Assembly (NCBI RefSeq): GCF_016786355.1
Contig: NZ_JADWYX010000097.1
Span: 1 to 35,779 of the forward strand
Length of the DNA stretch: 35,779 nucleotides
Source of the DNA: Frankia sp. AgB1.9
GTDB lineage: Bacteria > Actinomycetota > Actinomycetes > Frankiales > Frankiaceae
Reading direction: 5' to 3'
Below the pieces are notes generated by a model. It was given only the letters and a program-made list of their open reading frames with translations, ran no database searches and was not told the origin of the DNA. A program made the position numbers and the translations under genes. Of the stretch, positions 8,395 through 19,112 are shown piece after piece; the first letter of the stretch is position 1; each line of letters starts with the position of its first letter.

Positions 8395-8910
8395 ATGACA
8401 GACGCGACCGCCCAGGATGCACACGAGGACCGTCGGCCGACCCCGCGCCGAGAGGGCATCGGGTCAAGGCTCACCTGCCTGGGACCGTCCGCCATGCCCG
8501 CGTTCGAGGCGGTGACCAGCGCGGCGGTCGTCGCGGTGACCGACGACGGCACGCTGCTGCTCGCGGACCTCGCCCGCGGCGTCGACCTGCCCGGCGGCCA
8601 CGTCCAGCGCGGTGACGGCTCGCCCGAGCAGACCGCCCGCCGGGAGACGTGGGAGGAGGTCAGGGCCGAGCTGGCCGACCTCGTCCTCGTCGAGGTCGTC
8701 GAGTCGGACTACTTCGGGCCCGAGGACCTGACCTACATGCTCATCTACGGGGCCCGGGTCCACCGCCTGCACGCCTGGACGGGCGGCCACGAGTCAGCCG
8801 GGCGCGTCCTGCTGCCTCCCGCCGACTTCCTGGCCCGCTACCAGGGGACGCACCCGGACCTCCTGCGCCACCTCGTCTCCACCGCCCTCGCCGCGCTGGC
8901 GGCCGGCTAG
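8395..8910 (+). CDS. Nudix-like hydrolase with altered Nudix box
   Basis: Nudix enzymes hydrolyse nucleoside diphosphates linked to another moiety, using the box Gx5Ex7REUxEExGU to bind Mg. This 171-residue protein has the fold's order (AVVAVTDDGTLLLADL, DLPGGHVQRGDGSPEQTA, then RRETWEEVRAEL). The box departs from consensus in three ways: the first Glu is Asp, one residue is inserted before RE, and the Gly after EE is Arg. The catalytic RExxEE core is kept, so activity is possible but substrate and rate are uncertain. The ATG at 8395 is preceded by GAGGGTGAG. An N-terminal stretch of about 35 polar residues precedes the domain. It lies 29 bp after the ssgA-like gene and is convergent with the FG-GAP gene. 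Confidence 0.75.
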   Translation: MTDATAQDAHEDRRPTPRREGIGSRLTCLGPSAMPAFEAVTSAAVVAVTDDGTLLLADLARGVDLPGGHVQRGDGSPEQTARRETWEEVRAELADLVLVEVVESDYFGPEDLTYMLIYGARVHRLHAWTGGHESAGRVLLPPADFLARYQGTHPDLLRHLVSTALAALAAG

Positions 8911-8941
8911 CCGTCGGGTCGCCGAGGCCCGGGGTGGCGAG

Positions 8942-10087
8942 TCAGCCGTGCCCGCAGCAGAACGTCGCCCCCATGGGGACCTGGTGATAGACCGCGAAGT
9001 AGTCGCTGCGCCGCTCCGGCGAAAGGAAGCCGACGCCCGTCGGGAACGGCGGCGGCAGGGTGATGCTGCGGGCGGTGAAGACCCGGGTGTCCGTTGTGGA
9101 ATAGACGCCGGTGTACATCACCAGGTCGTCCCGGCCCGGCGCGTAGAACCTTCCGACGCCGAACAGGGCCGTGCCGAGCTCGAGGTTCGTCAGGGGTCCT
9201 CCGGCCACGAAACCGGTGCCGTCGCTGAGCATGACCGCGGCGTCGGCGGAGCCGTCCGGCAACTGGCGGACGTCGGCGAAGTCGTCGCGCCCGTCGCCGT
9301 CGAAGTCGCCCACCAGGTCCGTCCGGTGGTCCGAGGTCGCCGGCTCCAGCTGGTAACGCAGGAACGGCCCGTCGAAGTACCGGACGAGGCCGGTCCGCGA
9401 CGTCCAGTACACCCTGCTCGGCGCCACCCACACGTTGCCGGCGGTGTCGAAACCAACGAGGTCGTCCATCCCGTCGCCGTCGACGTCACCCGCCTCGATC
9501 GGCGCGCCCGGCACGTAGGCGTTCCACTCCACCGCGGCTCCGAACCCCGCGCCGGTGCTGAGCGCCACCAACGTTCCGCCCCCAGACGACCCGAAATAGG
9601 CGATGTCGTCGCGGCCGTCGCCGTTGAAGTCGCCGACGACGTAGTCGGAGCAGCCAAGGCTGTCGCTCCACCGCTCGGCCACACCGAAGGTCCGAACTGC
9701 CGGCTGAAGCCGCGGCAGCCGGATGTTCAGCGCCACCCAGATCCCGCTGCCGCAGGTGAAGGTGACGATGTCGTCCCGGCCGTCGCCGTTGAAGTCGCCG
9801 ACGAGTGGCGTCTCCGTGCCGACCGCGAAGTTGTCATGCCACTTCTCAGCCGGCCCGAACCCGCCACCACCGTTCAGCGCGACCCACACGTCGGCCTCCG
9901 GGCCGCGGGTGAAGGTGATCAGGTCGTCGAGCCCGTCACCGTTGAAGTCTCCGCTGCGCCCGGACAGCCACTGGGGCAGGCTGTCGGGTGGCGCGGCCTT
10001 CGCCGCGCCACCCGGGATGACAGCCATGGTCGCGGCCAGCAGCAGGACACCCCAGGAGATTAGAGATCGCCGCGGTCGAATCCGCAC
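8942..10087 (-). CDS. Secreted FG-GAP/VCBS repeat protein
   Basis: The 381-residue product begins with a classical signal peptide: basic MRIRPRR, a hydrophobic core, and a likely cleavage near residue 31 (AAKA). It is followed by five clear FG-GAP/VCBS-type repeats around DFNGDGLDD, DFNGDGRDD (twice), DVDGDGMDD and DFDGDGRDD, each a Ca-binding loop between beta strands, plus a sixth degenerate one (GRFYAPGRDD). Such repeats form beta-propellers like the integrin alpha head. No catalytic domain, cell-wall anchor or transmembrane helix is visible, so it is probably a soluble secreted binding protein. The GTG start (10085-10087) has GGGAGGG 4 nt upstream. It lies 31 bp after the small monooxygenase-like gene and could share its transcript. 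The ligand cannot be inferred. Confidence 0.88.
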   Translation of the reverse strand: MRIRPRRSLISWGVLLLAATMAVIPGGAAKAAPPDSLPQWLSGRSGDFNGDGLDDLITFTRGPEADVWVALNGGGGFGPAEKWHDNFAVGTETPLVGDFNGDGRDDIVTFTCGSGIWVALNIRLPRLQPAVRTFGVAERWSDSLGCSDYVVGDFNGDGRDDIAYFGSSGGGTLVALSTGAGFGAAVEWNAYVPGAPIEAGDVDGDGMDDLVGFDTAGNVWVAPSRVYWTSRTGLVRYFDGPFLRYQLEPATSDHRTDLVGDFDGDGRDDFADVRQLPDGSADAAVMLSDGTGFVAGGPLTNLELGTALFGVGRFYAPGRDDLVMYTGVYSTTDTRVFTARSITLPPPFPTGVGFLSPERRSDYFAVYHQVPMGATFCCGHG

Positions 10088-10118
10088 AACGCCCTCCCTA
10101 CCGCGCCGGCTTCATCTC

Positions 10119-10412
10119 TCAGGCGACCGGCTGGCGGACGTACGAGCGGGCGACCTCGATGCCGATGACCTCCGGCAGGCCCGCCGGCTCGGGACCGAGG
10201 GCGCGCGCGAGGGCGGGGCCGAGGGTGTTCGCGAAGAATCGGTCGGCATGTGCCTTGGACTCCCAGAGGGCGACGATACGAATCCTGCCGTCAGCCGCCG
10301 TGCCGGCGTAACGCGCCACGAGCCCGTCGGGCGTCGGGTCCTGCTGGGCGAACACCGCATCGGCCTGCTCGAGGCTGGCGAACGGCGGCACGGCGACGGT
10401 AATCCACTGCAT
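10119..10412 (-). CDS. Small dimeric alpha/beta-barrel (ABM-like) protein
   Basis: This 97-residue protein starts MQWITVAVPPF and contains GRIRIVALWESKAHADRFFANTLGPAL, the beta strand-then-helix pattern of antibiotic-biosynthesis-monooxygenase-like ferredoxin folds. Members dimerise; some are monooxygenases or heme-degrading enzymes, many have no known role. I chose the internal ATG at 10410-10412 because GGAGGAAAAG lies directly upstream, though the frame continues further. No catalytic residue can be assigned. It sits between the LuxR-family regulator and the FG-GAP gene, all on the minus strand, but a link in function is not evident. Confidence 0.7.
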   Translation of the reverse strand: MQWITVAVPPFASLEQADAVFAQQDPTPDGLVARYAGTAADGRIRIVALWESKAHADRFFANTLGPALARALGPEPAGLPEVIGIEVARSYVRQPVA

Positions 10413-10445
10413 TTCTTTTCCTCCACATTCCCGTTGGGTCCTGAA

Positions 10446-10463
10446 GGCTCCGCGACCGGAGCC
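10446..10463. terminator. Hairpin between luxR-type gene and ABM-like gene
   Basis: GGCTCC (10446-10451) pairs perfectly with GGAGCC (10458-10463) around a 6-nt loop. It lies 82 nt beyond the LuxR-type stop and 33 nt before the ABM-like start. There is no T-tract, so terminator activity is uncertain; it could instead be a regulatory hairpin. Confidence 0.35.
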
Positions 10464-10545
10464 GACAACGGGAAGATTAGGAGGGCCACGCCCGGCCGCC
10501 ATCCGCCGAACTACTCATCGCGCATACTCACCCGCGCCCGCGGCA

Positions 10546-13500
10546 TCAGCCGGCCGCGCGCACGACCCAGGTGGCGATCTGGCTGCGGGCGCTGAAGCCG
10601 AGCTTGGTCAGGATGTGCTGGACGTGGTTCTGCGCGGTGCGCTCCGAGATGACGAGCCGGGCGGCGATCTGGCGGTTGGTCAACCCGTCGGCGACCAGCC
10701 GGGCGACCTCCTCCTCCCGCGGGCTGAGCACGCCGGCGCGCAGGTCCCGCGCCGCGCCGTCGCCGAGCTCGCCGACGAGCGCCGCCGTGCGGTCGAGGTA
10801 CGCCGTCATGCCGAGGGCTCGCGCGACCCGGTCGGCGTCCCGGGCGGCAGCCACGGCTCGCTCCCGGTCGCCGTGCGCGGCGCGGGCGAGCAGCGCGGTG
10901 GCCAGGTGGTAACGCGACTCGGCAGCGAAGCCGGGCGCTCCGGCCCGGTCGGCCCGATCCGCGGCGACGGCCAGGTCGTCAACGGCCGTGTCCAGCGAGC
11001 CCTCGCCGGCCCGCGCCCCGTCGAGCAGGCCGAGCGCGAGCGCGCCGCGCCCGAGCGCCAGCTCCGTCGGCCCCAGGTAGGCGACCCCGCCGCCGATCAC
11101 GTGCTCGCCCCGGAACGCCGAGAGCCGGCGGAGCAGCTCCGCGAGCTCGTCGGGCCGGCCGAGCCCCGCGGTGACCAGGCCGGCGGCCGCCAGCACCGCC
11201 GACACGTGCCCGGGGAGGACGAAGAACGCCGGCAGCGACCACGAATCGGGGGGGCCGGCCAGCCGGTAGGCGGCCGCCGCGTCCTCCGGGAACCCGGCGA
11301 ACACGAACAGGACGGCCCGCGTGAGCGGCGCCATGGTCCGGAACCGGGGCGGGCCGTCGAACGGCTCGCGGGCGAACCGCTCGGCGTCCGCGCTCAGGCC
11401 GACGTGGCCCGCGAGCGCGCACAGCATGGCCATGTAGGCCCCGCCGGCCGGTGCCGGTTCGACCGCGCGCATCCGGTCGAACCCCCGCCGGGCCGCGGTC
11501 TGCGCCTCACCGTAGCGCCCCTGGGTCTGGGCGACGCAGGCGGTGGCCCGGTCCAGGTGCCAGGCGCTGACGGGCCCACCCACCCGCTCGACGGCGGCGC
11601 GCAGCCCGGTGAGCTCCTCGGCCGCGGCCGAGGCGAGTCCGCTCTCCAGCAGCGCCTCGATCCGCCACAGCTCGCCCCACATCGCGGACCGGGCGCCGCC
11701 TGTCCGCCTGGCCAGAGCGAGCATCTCGCTCGCGATCTCGAGGCGTTCGGCGCGGCCGGCCGGCCCGGGGCAGGCCTCCTGCCGGGCGCGCAGCGCGTCG
11801 CCAAGCGCGTGGTCGTCGCCCGACGCGCGGGCCTGCGCGAGCGCCGCGGCGCTCAGGTCGTCCAACCGGTCCTGCGCGCCGCTGTAGAACGCCAGGTGGG
11901 CGCGCTGCGCCAGCAGCCGGGCCCGCAGTGCCGACGTCCGGCGCGCCGCCTCGCCGTCCCCGGCCGATCTGGGGACCGGGGAGGCAACCGACGCCGCCAG
12001 GCCGGCGAGCGCCTCCTCACATAGCCGGTCGGCGACCGCGTTGACGCCCTGGGCCGGTGCCGCCTCCAGCACCAGCGCCGCTTCGGCGACCAGCTCGGGG
12101 CTCCCAGCCGCCCGCCCAGCCTCGGCCGCGAGCGTCGCCGCGTCGACGCAGCCCGCCAGGTCGCCGGCCAGGTAGGCGGCCCTGCCGAGTACGACCAGCA
12201 GTCGGCATCGTTCGGCGCCGGCGATCGCGCCCCGGTCGAACGCCAGCGCGGCCCGGTAGAGCCGGACGCCCTCCGCGTAGGCGAGCCGGCGCACCGCCTC
12301 CTCGGCTGCCCGCGCCGACCAGGCCCGCGCCGTCGCCGCCTCCGCCGGGCCATACGGGGCGAGCTGCGCCCAGTGCCGCGCGATGTCGGAAAGATGGTCG
12401 GAGAGGTCGTCCGCGAACCGGTCCGCGAGCACGGACGCGGTCGCGCGGTGCAGGGCGGCCGTCGCCGCGCCGGCGAGCGATGCCTCGACGGCGTCCCTGG
12501 TCAGCGCGTGGGTGAACTGGAACTCGCCCGCGCCCAGCCGGTCGAGCAGGCCGTGCCCGACCCCCTCGTCCGCAAGCGTCAGGCACTCGTCGACGGGCTC
12601 GGCGAGCACTGCGGCGACCAGCCCGATCCCGAAGCGCCGCCCGACGATGGCTGCCGCCTGCACCAGCTGCCGGCAGCCGGGGCCGACCCGTTCGAGCCGG
12701 GCGGCGACGACGTCGAGCACGCTGCGCGGCGGCCGGTCCGGCCGCCAGGTCCCGTCGGCGACCGCCCGCCCGATCTCCCGCACGAACAGCGGGTTCCCGG
12801 CCGTGACCCCGAGCACCACCCGCGCCGTCTCGTCTGCGCCAGGTGGCCGGTCGCTGCCGGGCTCGACGGGCGGACTGGGCGCGGGCGCGGGCGCGTCAGG
12901 CAGCTGCGGGTCGGCCATCCGCCGTAGCTGGTCTCGGACCTCGGCCAGGTCGAACCCACGCAGGTCCAGGCGCGCCGCGGCCGGCGAACGCAGCAGGTCC
13001 GGCAGCACCCTGGCCAGCACGCCGGAAGGCTCCCGGTCCCGGAACGCGGCGAAGACGACCAGCGCGGCATCGGCGACCTGGTCCGCGAGATGACGAAGAA
13101 CGAGCAGCGACGGCTCATCGGCCCAGTGGATGTCGTCGAGGATGACCACCAGGCCTCGCTGCGCGGCGACGGTGCCGATGGCGTCGGCCACCCCGTCGAA
13201 CACCCTGAACCGATCCTCGGGCGCCGCTTCGCCGCCCGGACCAGCGGAACCACCGGCAAGCACCGAATCCGGGTCGACGCCGAGCGAACGCAGTGCCTGC
13301 CGCCACGGCCAGAACGCCGGCGCCCCGGCGGCCTCGACGCAACGCCCCCACGCGACCGCGCAGCCGTCGGCCAGCGCCATGCCGGCGAACTCCCGCGCCA
13401 GCCGCGTCTTCCCGATCCCCGGCTCGCCCGCGCACAGCACCAGCCGTCCGGCCCCGCCCCGCGCCTCGTCCAGCCACCCGCGCAGGGCCGCGACCTCCCG

Positions 13501-13566
13501 CCCGCGCCCGACCAGACCGTCCGCAGGCAGCACGCCACCGCGCCGCGGTCCCGCCTCTTCGTCCAC
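10546..13566 (-). CDS. Large ATP-binding LuxR-family (LAL) transcriptional regulator
   Basis: LAL regulators join an N-terminal STAND-type ATPase, a long TPR-like middle and a C-terminal LuxR helix-turn-helix. In this 1006-residue protein the Walker A loop is GEPGIGKT (47-54), preceded by LVGRGREVAALRGWLDEA. Walker B is LVVILDDIHWAD, and the Ala-rich helical middle spans about 350-930. The LuxR HTH is at 947-1006 (LSPREEEVARLVADGLTNRQ, then SERTAQNHVQHILTKLG). All expected parts are intact. The GTG at 13564-13566 has no clear Shine-Dalgarno; a second GTG lies 11 codons on. Its neighbours are uvrA upstream (66 bp) and the ABM-like gene downstream. LAL proteins often act on nearby genes in response to small ligands, but the target is unknown here. 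Confidence 0.93.
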   Translation of the reverse strand: MDEEAGPRRGGVLPADGLVGRGREVAALRGWLDEARGGAGRLVLCAGEPGIGKTRLAREFAGMALADGCAVAWGRCVEAAGAPAFWPWRQALRSLGVDPDSVLAGGSAGPGGEAAPEDRFRVFDGVADAIGTVAAQRGLVVILDDIHWADEPSLLVLRHLADQVADAALVVFAAFRDREPSGVLARVLPDLLRSPAAARLDLRGFDLAEVRDQLRRMADPQLPDAPAPAPSPPVEPGSDRPPGADETARVVLGVTAGNPLFVREIGRAVADGTWRPDRPPRSVLDVVAARLERVGPGCRQLVQAAAIVGRRFGIGLVAAVLAEPVDECLTLADEGVGHGLLDRLGAGEFQFTHALTRDAVEASLAGAATAALHRATASVLADRFADDLSDHLSDIARHWAQLAPYGPAEAATARAWSARAAEEAVRRLAYAEGVRLYRAALAFDRGAIAGAERCRLLVVLGRAAYLAGDLAGCVDAATLAAEAGRAAGSPELVAEAALVLEAAPAQGVNAVADRLCEEALAGLAASVASPVPRSAGDGEAARRTSALRARLLAQRAHLAFYSGAQDRLDDLSAAALAQARASGDDHALGDALRARQEACPGPAGRAERLEIASEMLALARRTGGARSAMWGELWRIEALLESGLASAAAEELTGLRAAVERVGGPVSAWHLDRATACVAQTQGRYGEAQTAARRGFDRMRAVEPAPAGGAYMAMLCALAGHVGLSADAERFAREPFDGPPRFRTMAPLTRAVLFVFAGFPEDAAAAYRLAGPPDSWSLPAFFVLPGHVSAVLAAAGLVTAGLGRPDELAELLRRLSAFRGEHVIGGGVAYLGPTELALGRGALALGLLDGARAGEGSLDTAVDDLAVAADRADRAGAPGFAAESRYHLATALLARAAHGDRERAVAAARDADRVARALGMTAYLDRTAALVGELGDGAARDLRAGVLSPREEEVARLVADGLTNRQIAARLVISERTAQNHVQHILTKLGFSARSQIATWVVRAAG

Positions 13567-13632
13567 CCAGTCAGAATCCCGCGCCGACCACTACCCGGAA
13601 AGCACCACCCGCCGACCGGTGTGCGGTCAGGC

Positions 13633-16536
<2,904 letters not shown>

Positions 16537-16757
16537 CTGGGTTTCCTCACGTCCTGTCGGTTCTGTATCGCTCCTGGCGCCGCGGCGCGGACTCCGACGG
16601 CCAACTGAGCCCTGGGTCGGTCCTCGGGACGCGACTGGCCCCGCCCGCAGGCCGACGTCCGCCGGACCCCGCGGGCACCGCTCAGACCTCGTCCCGCGCT
16701 GACCGTCGCGCGGCGCACCCGTGATCGAACAACCCCTGTCCGCGCAGCGGTAGTCCC

Positions 16758-16780
16758 ACCGTACGGATGGGGTCTGACAC
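16758..16780 (-). promoter_or_regulatory. PafBC-type (RecA-independent) damage promoter of uvrA
   Basis: On the minus strand the sequence reads GTGTCAGAC, then 8 nt, then TACGGT. The mycobacterial RecA-independent DNA-damage motif bound via PafBC is TTGTCRGTG-N8-TANNNT, so the central TGTCRG, the exact 8-nt gap and a perfect TANNNT all match, while first and last bases do not. Transcription would begin near 16750, giving a leader of about 215 nt before uvrA. A very similar element precedes uvrB. Confidence 0.55.
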
Positions 16781-16834
16781 TTCTCGGTCGGGCAGTTCTC
16801 GGGCGGTGGCGCCACCCGCTACCCCTGGGCTTCG

Positions 16835-16850
16835 CCGAACGCTCGTTCGA
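16835..16850. promoter_or_regulatory. LexA/SOS box upstream of uvrA
   Basis: On the minus strand this is TCGAACGAGCGTTCGG. The actinobacterial LexA consensus is TCGAAC-N4-GTTCGA, so 11 of the 12 defined bases match. It lies about 300 bp upstream of the uvrA start and 54 bp upstream of the PafBC-type element. The distance leaves open whether it controls uvrA or a separate upstream promoter. Confidence 0.7.
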
Positions 16851-17052
16851 TAGTAGCGAGCACCAGCGACCGGTCCCGGGGAGGGGCGGTTCGGGGCCAC
16901 TGGATGCCACGGCGCCGTCCGGTCGCGCCGGGAGCGCGGCGTCGGCACGGGCCGGAATCCGCCCGCGTCATCACCCGCCCAGCTTCGGGGATGCCGATCG
17001 ACCCAGCGCGGAATTACCCCGGCGAGGCCCCGGGAAGGCCTTTGTGTAAACC

Positions 17053-17166
17053 AGCGAATTCCACGATCATGCGCGGCGGGTGGCAACACCTGTTGCGCCG
17101 CGACTCGCGGAGCGAATTCCACGATCATGCGGTGGGTGGCAACACCTGTTGCGCCGCGACTCGCCG
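17053..17166 (+). repeat. 56-58 bp direct tandem repeat
   Basis: Two adjacent copies start AGCGAATTCCACGATCATGC at 17053 and 17111. They are identical apart from one short variable spot after CATGCG, where the first copy is 2 nt longer. Each contains the inverted repeat GCAACA-CC-TGTTGC. The second copy ends 12 nt before a candidate -35 of the glycosyltransferase promoter. Only two copies exist and there is no spacer variation of the CRISPR kind. It may be a duplicated operator or part of a dispersed genomic repeat. Confidence 0.88.
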
Positions 17167-17177
17167 GTTCGCATTAC

Positions 17178-17207
17178 TTGGGCACGTCCGGATCGTCTGG
17201 CTACGGT
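17178..17207 (+). promoter_or_regulatory. Candidate promoter of the glycosyltransferase gene
   Basis: TTGGGC (17178-17183) and TACGGT (17202-17207) are 18 nt apart. Transcription would start near 17214, about 68 nt before the ATG. The tandem repeat ends just upstream, where an operator would be expected. Confidence 0.35.
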
Positions 17208-17281
17208 GGCGCGGGACGGCCCGTCAGCCGTCTTTATCCGATGAAGCGCGGGCCCGGCCCGCGCCCCGAAGAGCGGACATC

Positions 17282-18271
17282 ATGCACATCCTCCTCGCCG
17301 TGGTCGTCTCGCACGGCGGCTCGCCACACCTGTCCGGACTCCTCGCCACGCTCGCCGGCCTGGCGGGCTGCCAGGTCGCCCTGGTCGAGAACCAGCCTGG
17401 CCACTCACACCACGACGCCCCCGAAGGCGTGCGCGTCTACCAGGGCCACGGCAACATCGGCTATGGCACCGCCGTCAACCTCGCCGTCCGACACACGCTC
17501 GACGACGAGCCCGAACAGGTCGGGCGACCCGACTGGGTCCTCGTCGTGAACAGTGACGTGACCATCCCCGATGACACCCGGGAAATGCTGCCGAAACTTC
17601 TCGCGCAGGCGCCAGCCGATGTTGACGTGCTCGGATTTGGGGTGTGCACGGATGATGGCGGTCCCGGTCGTTCGACCGCGGTGCTGCCGAACAGACGGAC
17701 CAGCGCGTTCACCGCGATGCGTGGCGAAGCCGCGGCCATTGCCCGCTGGCCGGCGCTGCGCTATCCGGTCGGCGCGTTCTTCGCGATCCGAACCGACATG
17801 TTCCTGCGGATCGGCGGGTTCGACCCGACGTTCTGGCTCTACTACGAGGAGACCGACCTGTTCGCCCGGCTGCTCGCCGCCGGCGGCCGGATCGGCTGGT
17901 GCGACGGCGCCTGGCCGGTGTGCCACACCGGCGGCGCCACCGCCGGGCGGGCCACCGAGCTACAGCGCGAGCTGGGCCGCGCGGCCGTGCCATACGCCCG
18001 CCGCCACCGCGGCTCCACCGGCCGCGGCTGGCTGCTGGTGCACGCGGCGCAGCTGGTCCTGCTCGTCGCCCGCAAGCTGGTCACCGGCCGGTGGCCAGAC
18101 GCCACCCGCGGCGTCCAGATCCTGGTCGGGATGCTCCAGGGGACGCTGTGGCCGGGCTGGGAGCCGGCGGTGCGGTCACGATGGCGGGCGGTCCCGGCGT
18201 CGACCCGGCGCAGGCTCGCGGCGCTGGACGCCGGGCCGGGACCTGGCGCCGGCGCCGCTTCGTTGGGCTGA
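17282..18271 (+). CDS. Family 2 glycosyltransferase (rhamnosyltransferase-like)
   Basis: GT2 enzymes transfer a sugar from a nucleotide donor with inversion. In this 329-residue protein the N-terminal strand is ILLAVVVSHGG, followed by LVENQPG and the GNIGYGTAVNLAVR donor-binding loop (57-70). The metal-binding site is NSD (90-92), a common DXD variant. GGFDPTFWLYYEETDLFARL follows, the acceptor-side ED-type motif seen in WbbL-like rhamnosyltransferases. There is no signal peptide; the C-terminal third holds a short hydrophobic stretch (LLVHAAQLVLLVARKLV) that may associate with the membrane. The ATG at 17282 is weakly supported by GAGCGGA; the frame is open upstream without homology. It stands alone rather than in a polysaccharide cluster; the substrate is unknown. 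Codons around 17575-17700 are somewhat richer in A/T-ending forms. Confidence 0.85.
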   Translation: MHILLAVVVSHGGSPHLSGLLATLAGLAGCQVALVENQPGHSHHDAPEGVRVYQGHGNIGYGTAVNLAVRHTLDDEPEQVGRPDWVLVVNSDVTIPDDTREMLPKLLAQAPADVDVLGFGVCTDDGGPGRSTAVLPNRRTSAFTAMRGEAAAIARWPALRYPVGAFFAIRTDMFLRIGGFDPTFWLYYEETDLFARLLAAGGRIGWCDGAWPVCHTGGATAGRATELQRELGRAAVPYARRHRGSTGRGWLLVHAAQLVLLVARKLVTGRWPDATRGVQILVGMLQGTLWPGWEPAVRSRWRAVPASTRRRLAALDAGPGPGAGAASLG

Positions 18272-18287
18272 CCGGCGGGCCCGCCGG
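18272..18287. terminator. Perfect 16-bp palindrome after the glycosyltransferase stop
   Basis: CCGGCGGGCCCGCCGG begins immediately after the TGA at 18269-18271. As RNA it could form a 6-bp stem with a 4-nt loop. No T-run follows, so it is a weak terminator candidate or simply a palindromic site. Confidence 0.35.
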
Positions 18288-18377
18288 CGAAGTCTGCCGG
18301 GTCCCGGCACCAAGCCCTGGCCAGGCGGGAAGAATGGCGGGGACGAGAACCGGGACCGGCAGGCCGGAGGGCGAACG

Positions 18378-19043
18378 ATGAGCGTGCGCGAGTACACGGG
18401 CGACGTCACGGTGGGCGGGCCGGCCGACGTCCGGCAGCTGCCCGGTCTGACGGTCACGAAGGTCGCGGTCGGTCCCTTCGACAACAACTGCTACCTGCTG
18501 CGCTGCTCCGCGACCGGCGAGCAACTGCTCATCGACGCCGCCAACGAGCCGGACACCCTGCTGCGGGTCATCGGCGACGAGGGCCTGGCGACCGTGGTCA
18601 CGACCCACCGCCACCCGGACCACGTCCAGGCCCTGGCGGACGTCGTGGCCGCGACCGGCGCCACGACTGTCGCGCACCCGGACGACGCCCCGGCGATCCC
18701 GGTCCCGACGGCGACCCTGCTGGGCGACGGCGAGGAGATCCGCGTCGGCCAGGTCACCCTGCGCGCGATCCACCTCGTCGGCCACACCCCGGGCTCGATC
18801 GCCCTGCTTCACGACGCCGACCCGGCCGCGCCGCACCTGTTCACCGGCGACTGCCTCTTCCCCGGCGGCCCAGGCAACACCCGCAACGACGCGGCCGCCT
18901 TCGCCTCCCTGATGGACGGCCTGGAAGCCAAGGTCTTCGGCCCGCTTCCGGACAAAACCTGGATCTACCCCGGCCATGGCAAGGACTCAACCCTGGGCCA
19001 CGAGCGCCCGCACCTGGCGGAGTGGCGAGCCCGCGGCTGGTAG
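18378..19043 (+). CDS. Metallo-beta-lactamase-fold hydrolase (glyoxalase II-like)
   Basis: This 221-residue cytosolic protein has the family's zinc-binding set: THRHPDH (His77, His79, Asp81, His82), a His in VGHTPGS, Asp in FTGDCLF and the final His in YPGHG. GPFDNNCYLL at the start and the ERPHLAEW end match the glyoxalase II-like/hydroxyacylglutathione hydrolase-like group found near uvrA and uvrB in mycobacteria. The ATG at 18378 is preceded by GGAGG at 7 nt. It is 106 bp after the glycosyltransferase on the same strand. The substrate (thioester, persulfide or other) cannot be told from sequence. Confidence 0.88.
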   Translation: MSVREYTGDVTVGGPADVRQLPGLTVTKVAVGPFDNNCYLLRCSATGEQLLIDAANEPDTLLRVIGDEGLATVVTTHRHPDHVQALADVVAATGATTVAHPDDAPAIPVPTATLLGDGEEIRVGQVTLRAIHLVGHTPGSIALLHDADPAAPHLFTGDCLFPGGPGNTRNDAAAFASLMDGLEAKVFGPLPDKTWIYPGHGKDSTLGHERPHLAEWRARGW

Positions 19044-19112
19044 CTCAGGCCACCGGCGGGTCAAGTCCGGGCTTCTGGCCCTTTCTCGGCGCCGAGGTGG
19101 GAACGTGGCGGT

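Larger units (their letters stand above)
16537..17281. other. 745-bp divergent region between uvrA and glycosyltransferase
   Basis: No gene is supported here: open frames give basic, low-complexity products. From left to right it holds the probable long uvrA leader (about 215 nt), a PafBC-type element and -10 (16758-16780), a LexA-type palindrome (16835-16850), a 56-58 bp tandem repeat (17053-17166), and a plausible promoter for the glycosyltransferase (17178-17207). The last three are listed separately. Confidence 0.7.

Noticed and set aside
17053..17166. CRISPR array
   Set aside because: There are only two copies with no unique spacers between them, and no cas gene is present.
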